A DNA stretch of 64,000 nucleotides, taken from Massilia sp. KIM. GTDB lineage: Bacteria; Pseudomonadota; Gammaproteobacteria; Burkholderiales; Burkholderiaceae_D. This document shows positions 60,141 to 64,000 of the stretch, in pieces (positions within the stretch are counted from its first letter, which is position 1; each line of letters opens with the position of its first letter). The notes under the pieces were generated by a model. That model saw nothing but the letters and a program-made list of their open reading frames with translations. It did no database searches and was not told the origin of the DNA. The stretch is taken from assembly GCF_002007115.1 (NCBI RefSeq), contig NZ_MVAD01000001.1, positions 1,860,001-1,924,000 of the forward strand. Reading direction: 5' to 3'. A program made the translations under genes and the position numbers.

Positions 60141-60217
60141 GCGGCTGTAGCTCAGCTGGATAGAGTACTTGGCTACGAACCAAGGGGTCGTGGGTTCGAT
60201 TCCTGCCAGCCGCGCCA
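60141..60217 (+). tRNA. tRNA-Arg(ACG), copy 3
   Basis: Identical to copies 1 and 2, separated from copy 2 by the 17-bp array and a stretch of unique sequence. Own promoter and terminator. Confidence 0.97.
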
Positions 60218-60225
60218 GAATATGA

Positions 60226-60257
60226 GGGACCAGATTGAAAGATCTGGTCCCTTTTTT
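60226..60257 (+). terminator. Terminator after tRNA-Arg copy 3
   Basis: GGGACCAGAT/ATCTGGTCCC stem and T-run, as for copies 1 and 2. Confidence 0.9.
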
Positions 60258-60362
60258 CGTTATGTGCGTCGATCCTGGCGTTTCGGAATGCCGGCGCGCG
60301 GGCCGGAGTGCGGGAGTCGCCCGGAGATGTGGCGTCCAGGCCGCCTGGCCGGGGCCGGGACT

Positions 60363-60390
60363 TTGCCAATCCGGTTCATGCTGCTATAAT
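60363..60390 (+). promoter_or_regulatory. Sigma-70 promoter of tRNA-Arg copy 4
   Basis: TTGCCA (60363-60368), 16-bp spacer, TATAAT (60385-60390). Confidence 0.82.
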
Positions 60391-60401
60391 GCGTGCCTCG
60401 G

Positions 60402-60478
60402 GCGGCTGTAGCTCAGCTGGATAGAGTACTTGGCTACGAACCAAGGGGTCGTGGGTTCGATTCCTGCCAGCCGCGCCA
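60402..60478 (+). tRNA. tRNA-Arg(ACG), copy 4
   Basis: Identical tRNA, but its downstream flank differs from copies 1-3: the GGGACCAGAT hairpin is replaced by an unrelated terminator. This copy probably marks the original 3' end of the array. Confidence 0.97.
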
Positions 60479-60487
60479 GTTTTTCCT

Positions 60488-60524
60488 AAATGGCTCAGAA
60501 GAAATTCTGAGCCATTTTTCTTTT
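60488..60524 (+). terminator. Terminator after tRNA-Arg copy 4
   Basis: AAATGGCTCAGAA and TTCTGAGCCATTT form a 13-bp stem, followed by a T-rich run. It is unrelated in sequence to the terminators of the other three copies. Confidence 0.85.
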
Positions 60525-60943
60525 CTGCCGAGAATATTCGTTTTCTCGCCATCTTCTCTCCCCAATTCTCCCCCGGGTTTTGCGCCAGCTCAGCAATATC
60601 GCTCAACGCGCACGCATTTCTTAGCCTTTGCTTAATAAATGCGCTCATCTGCCGTTCGCTCTGCGCCGGACTCGCGCTTCTCTTTGCGTAGGAATCGCCT
60701 GACATATGACGTGCAACTCGACGATTTTTTTCTACTCATCAACGGAAAAAAGGGCTTCTCTCCTATGAAGAACGCATTTTTGGGATGTCCTGGCGGAAAT
60801 TTATTGGTTTTTGGAATGTGGCGCACGAGATGCGATCTGAACCGTGCGCACCCGTGCGCATTCATGACTTTTTGATAGCATGGAGTTCCCCGATTCTTGA
60901 AACCCAAGCTGCAGGACGCGGCTGATTCTATGCGAGGAAAGAA
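60525..60943. other. Gene-free, AT-richer region before the PEP-CTERM gene
   Basis: About 420 bp with lower GC than the window average. Short ORFs on either strand lack ribosome binding sites or family features and are not believed. It probably contains the promoter and leader of the PEP-CTERM gene; a GAGGAAAG ribosome binding site lies just before it. Confidence 0.6.
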
Positions 60944-61489
60944 ATGAAAAAATCTCTGATTGCTGCACTGGTGCTGGCTTCCGCTTCGTTCGGTTCGTCG
61001 GCCGTGATGGCCCAAACCGTCATCGGCGATTCGCCGCAGGAACTGAACCTGATCGATAACACCGCCTTCTTTGGCGATACCTTCGCAGCTGACAACGAAG
61101 GCAACACCTTCGCCGACCGCTTTACCTTCACCGTGGAAAGCGACCTGGGTTGGAACCTGGATGCGATCATCTCGTCGATCAGCCGCAGCGCAGACACCGG
61201 CCTGGACATCACCGGCCTCGCCCTGTACGGCGAAGGTGACACCCTGATCGCCTCGGGTTCGTCGCTGATGAGCGGCGAAATGGACGTGTGGAGCATCTCG
61301 GCCGACAACCTGGCCGCTGGTGACTACTACCTGCAAGTGAACGGCACCCTGGTGTCCGACACCGGCGCGTCGTTCGGTGGCGCCGTGATGCTGGCTCCGG
61401 TTCCGGAACCTGAAACCTACGGCATGATGCTGGGCGGCCTGGGTATCCTCGGCTTCCTGGCACGTCGTCGCAAGGCAAAGCAAGCTTAA
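60944..61489 (+). CDS. FxDxF-type PEP-CTERM exported protein
   Basis: The 181-residue protein has a signal peptide (MKKSLIAALVLASASFGSSA), a beta-rich body with FGDTFAAD and NTFADRFTFTV (FxDxF pattern), and a C-terminal sorting signal: PVPEPETYGMMLGGLGILG followed by the basic tail ARRRKAKQA. Such proteins are cleaved by exosortase and often occur near exopolysaccharide genes; no exosortase gene is in the window. Codon choice suggests good expression. A strong terminator follows. Confidence 0.93.
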   Translation: MKKSLIAALVLASASFGSSAVMAQTVIGDSPQELNLIDNTAFFGDTFAADNEGNTFADRFTFTVESDLGWNLDAIISSISRSADTGLDITGLALYGEGDTLIASGSSLMSGEMDVWSISADNLAAGDYYLQVNGTLVSDTGASFGGAVMLAPVPEPETYGMMLGGLGILGFLARRRKAKQA

Positions 61490-61511
61490 GCAGCGTCTGG
61501 TTTGAGTTGGG

Positions 61512-61544
61512 ACGGAAGCGCGTCATGCGCTTCCGTTTTTTTTT
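61512..61544 (+). terminator. Terminator after the PEP-CTERM gene
   Basis: ACGGAAGCGC (61512-61521), loop GTCAT, GCGCTTCCGT (61527-61536), then a run of nine T residues. Confidence 0.92.
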
Positions 61545-61726
61545 GCCCTGACGGCCTGGGAAATGGATGAGTGCCGAACCGCTGGGCTGTTCCACGGTCC
61601 GCTTCCTGTCATTGCCGACAGAAGCAGACATGCTTTTTTGCCCTGACGGCCTTGGAGGGACGAGTTCCGAACCGCCGGGCTGATCCGCGGTCCGAGTCCT
61701 GTCATCGCCGACAGGAGCGCTCATGC
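61541..61726. repeat. Tandem duplication of a 91-93 bp segment
   Basis: Copy 1 (61541-61633) and copy 2 (61636-61726) both begin TTTTGCCCTGACGGCC and end CATGC, with about 80% identity. Each contains CCGAACCGC, CGGTCCG and CTGTCAT.GCCGACAG. On the minus strand each copy reads through 31 codons with a VG(D/N)DR(T/K)RT pattern, but no gene is supported. Confidence 0.8.
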
Positions 61727-61851
61727 AGGCGCCAGGCTTGCCGAAATCATTCTTAGCACTGCCCACGTGGAATCAAGCGCAAGCTCTCGCCTGCGCTCCA
61801 CGATGCGGCGCAAGGCGGACCGCTTGCCCCGCCCTGCCCCAAGTCGCATTC

Positions 61852-63750
61852 TCAGGTGCGCAGCTTCTTGATGATGCTGCGGTTCCCCAGGATTTCCTCG
61901 ATCTGCTCGAAACGCACCGGTTTGACCATGTGATGGTCGAAGCCGGCCTCGAAGGCCAGCTGGCGGTCCTTCTCCTGGCCCCAGCCGGTGACCGCGATCA
62001 GCACCGTCATCGCCCCGCAGGACAGCTTGCGGATGCCGCGCGCCAGGTCGTAGCCCGACATGTGCGGCAGGCCGATGTCGAGGAAGGCGTAGTCCGGGCA
62101 GAAACGCGCCGCCGCGGCCAGCGCATCCGGCCCGTTGTGCGTGATCACCACACTGTGTCCCATGGCGGTCAGCAGCGCGCCGATGCTGTTGACGAAGTCG
62201 ACGTTGTCGTCGGCCAGCAGGATGCGATAGGTCTCGGTGCTGATGAAGGCGGCCGGCGTCGGCTTGGTCAGCGGTTCCGGCTCGACCACGATCGGCAGGC
62301 GCACCACGAAGCGGCTGCCGTGGCCCATGCCTTCGCTGTGGGCGGTGATGGTGCCGCCGTGCAGCTCGACCAGCTTGCGCGCCAGGGACAGGCCGACGCC
62401 CAGGCCCGCATTGCTGCGCTCCAGGGTCGAATCGACCTGCACGAACATCTCGAACACGCTGTCGAGCATGTCGGCGGCGATGCCGATGCCGGTGTCGATC
62501 ACTTCCAGCACCAGGGTCGTGCTGTCTTCCACATAGCCCTTGAGCTCGACCCGGCCGCCGCGGTTGGTGTACTTGGCGGCGTTGTTGAGCAGGTTGGACA
62601 GGATCTGCGCCAGTCGCGTGGCGTCGCCGTGCAGGAAGACCGGACGGTCCGGCAAGTCCAGCACCAGCTCGTGGCCGTGCAGCTCGATATAGGAGCGCAC
62701 CACCTCGAGCGCGTCGTTGACGACCGCCTTCAGCTCCACCCGGCCCATCTTGATGGTGAACTTGCCGGTATTGATGCGCGAGACGTCGAGCAGGTCGTCC
62801 ACCAGGCGCACCATCTGGCGCAGCTGGCGCTCCATGATGTCGGTGGCGCGCTGGGTGGCCTGGGCGTCGCCGCTGCGGATGCGCAGGATGTCCAGGCCGG
62901 TGCGGATCGGCGCCAGCGGGTTGCGCAGCTCGTGCGCCAGGGTGGCGAGGAATTCGTCCTTGCGGCGATCGGCCACGATCAGGGCCTGCTCGGCGCGCTG
63001 GCGCACTTCCATCTCGTGCTCCAGGGTGCGGTTGGCGGCCTGCAGGGCGTCGGAGCGGCGGCCGATCTCGGCCAGCATGTCGTTGAAGGCCTCGACCAGC
63101 ACGCCGATCTCGCCCTTGTCATGGCCGGGAACGCGCAGGCTGAAGTCGCGCCGCAGCATCACCTGGCGCGCCACGTTGGTCACCGCTTCGAGCGGGCGGG
63201 TGATCGAGGACTGCAGGCGCGAGGCCACCAGGGCCGCGATCACCAGGGCCGCCAGCAGCACGCCGCCGAGCACGGCCCCGTAGTCGATCACGCGGTCCAG
63301 CAGGCCGTAGCGCGAACGCAGGTAGACGCTGCCGATGATCTCGCCGTTCTCGACGATGTTGCGGTACAGGACCAGTTCGTCCTGCTCGACGCGGTAGCCG
63401 GGCGCTTCGGGACGCGCCGGGAAGTCCGGCGCCACGCCCGGCTGGGCGTAGGTGGCGAAGCGCTGTCCATTGGCGCCGTAGATGGCGGCGGCCTCGATCT
63501 GGGGACGCAGGCGCAGCAGGCGCAGGTTCTGGGTGGCCCCGCTGACGTCGTTGAAGGAGAGCGCCGGCGCCGTCACGCTGGCGACGATGTCGGCCTGGGT
63601 GGTGAGGTCGTCGACCCAGTAGCGCTGGAAGGTGCGCAGGTCGAGCAGCAGCATGGCGGCGCCGGCCGCCAGCAGGGCGACCACGGTGGTGGACACCGCC
63701 ATCATGATCAGTTTGCTTCGCACGGAGCCGGTATCGTGCATCGCCATCAT
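61852..63750 (-). CDS. Hybrid sensor histidine kinase with CHASE8-like sensor and receiver
   Basis: The 632-residue protein has a first transmembrane helix (about 11-34), a periplasmic sensor (about 35-155), a second helix, a HAMP domain (about 180-235), a kinase core with phosphoacceptor His273 (LAHELRNPLAP), N box (LSNLLNNAAKY), G1 (DTGIGI) and G2 (GLGVGLSLAR), and a C-terminal receiver with acceptor Asp558 (AFLDIGLP) and Lys in HHMVKPV. The start at 63750 overlaps the stop of the upstream YfiR-like gene (ATGA) and has AGGAG 4 nt ahead. Together with YfiR it suggests envelope-redox control of signalling. Confidence 0.92.
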   Translation of the reverse strand: MMAMHDTGSVRSKLIMMAVSTTVVALLAAGAAMLLLDLRTFQRYWVDDLTTQADIVASVTAPALSFNDVSGATQNLRLLRLRPQIEAAAIYGANGQRFATYAQPGVAPDFPARPEAPGYRVEQDELVLYRNIVENGEIIGSVYLRSRYGLLDRVIDYGAVLGGVLLAALVIAALVASRLQSSITRPLEAVTNVARQVMLRRDFSLRVPGHDKGEIGVLVEAFNDMLAEIGRRSDALQAANRTLEHEMEVRQRAEQALIVADRRKDEFLATLAHELRNPLAPIRTGLDILRIRSGDAQATQRATDIMERQLRQMVRLVDDLLDVSRINTGKFTIKMGRVELKAVVNDALEVVRSYIELHGHELVLDLPDRPVFLHGDATRLAQILSNLLNNAAKYTNRGGRVELKGYVEDSTTLVLEVIDTGIGIAADMLDSVFEMFVQVDSTLERSNAGLGVGLSLARKLVELHGGTITAHSEGMGHGSRFVVRLPIVVEPEPLTKPTPAAFISTETYRILLADDNVDFVNSIGALLTAMGHSVVITHNGPDALAAAARFCPDYAFLDIGLPHMSGYDLARGIRKLSCGAMTVLIAVTGWGQEKDRQLAFEAGFDHHMVKPVRFEQIEEILGNRSIIKKLRT

Positions 63751-64000
63751 GGGGCTCCTTTCTGCACGCGGTTCGCGACCGTGAGCAGGCGCGAACTGAG
63801 CTTGACGTTGTTCTTTTCGGCGGCGTCGAGGGAGACGTCGAAACGGACGCGCTCGTCGACGACGCGGAAGTTGATGACGCTGCCGCAGTGCCGCTGGTCG
63901 CCGCACTCGGTCACGGTCAGGTAGGCGGGCGGGGACGCGCGCAATACCTTGCCGACCCGCGCCGGGTCGCTGCCGGCCACGAACAGCAGGTGCAGCGGCG
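63747..64000 (-). CDS. YfiR-family periplasmic protein (partial, C-terminal part)
   Basis: The frame is open to the window edge at base 64000 and ends at 63747; 83 codons are visible. The segment CGSVINFRVVDERVRFDVS followed by LDAAEKNNVKLSSRLLTVA is typical of the C-terminal half of YfiR (DUF4154), a periplasmic inhibitor of diguanylate cyclases, with a Cys residue in the CGDQRHCG loop. The start lies outside the window. The stop overlaps the kinase start by 4 bp, so the two are co-translated. YfiR here probably modulates the hybrid kinase or a nearby GGDEF protein. Confidence 0.82.
   Translation of the reverse strand, partial: PLHLLFVAGSDPARVGKVLRASPPAYLTVTECGDQRHCGSVINFRVVDERVRFDVSLDAAEKNNVKLSSRLLTVANRVQKGAP

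Noticed and set aside
59794..60150. Overlapping ORFs through the 17-bp array and a possible CRISPR
   Set aside because: The array has no spacers, since consecutive units touch directly, and the frames are open only because of the 17-bp period. It is a minisatellite.
60639..60875. A 78-codon plus-strand ORF
   Set aside because: No ribosome binding site and no conserved-looking features; lies in an AT-rich intergenic region.

Overview
The window is about 64 kb of high-GC chromosome from a Gram-negative bacterium. The best guess is a betaproteobacterium of the Oxalobacteraceae (Massilia/Duganella/Telluria-like). This rests on GC-rich codon use, a short FxDxF-type PEP-CTERM exported protein (60944-61489), a two-component-propeller sensor kinase, a DUF1302-type outer-membrane protein, TonB-dependent uptake, and REP-type 'VIPAKAGIQ' palindromes. 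This is an inference from gene content; there is no rRNA or other taxonomic marker in the window.

Layout. (i) 1-1991: end of a polysaccharide-related gene, a convergent alginate lyase with two LacI-like operators in front of it. (ii) 1996-14479: a pirin, then a long minus-strand cluster transcribed from about 14.5 kb down to 2.97 kb: penicillin-binding transpeptidase, an acidic unknown with a weak HTH-like tail, a small unknown, an SPFH-like protein, a protein with two Lon-protease-like repeats, an SPFH/coiled-coil protein with a zinc ribbon at each end, and a Ser/Thr kinase fused to a formylglycine-generating-enzyme (FGE)-like domain. Start/stop overlaps link several of these genes; this cluster is the strongest candidate for an undescribed system. 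(iii) 14.6-32.4 kb: ordinary accessory metabolism and transport (S9 peptidase, RNase H-HD-MFS-DMT operon, TonB receptor, psd, LysR/azoR/pirin, acyltransferase, desuccinylase-like hydrolase, sugE, ArsR-ene reductase). (iv) 32.4-46.7 kb: REP element plus tandem array, M1 aminopeptidase, endo/exonuclease-type phosphatase, thioesterase, beta-helix lipoprotein, GNAT, arsenate reductase, PlsC-like acyltransferase, DUF1302 porin, SulP transporter, diguanylate cyclase. (v) 46.9-54.3 kb: a stress/DNA-repair island with an SDR stress dehydrogenase, Ku, a small membrane protein, catalase and LigD (two-component NHEJ), plus an Ala/Lys-rich exported protein. (vi) 54.5-64 kb: 2-hydroxyacid dehydrogenase, a giant propeller histidine kinase, four tRNA-Arg(ACG) transcription units repeated in tandem with a 17-bp repeat array between copies 2 and 3, the PEP-CTERM gene, and a YfiR-like/hybrid histidine kinase pair at the right edge.

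No rRNA, CRISPR, prophage or transposase gene was seen. Family assignments come from motifs read by eye; no database search was possible.
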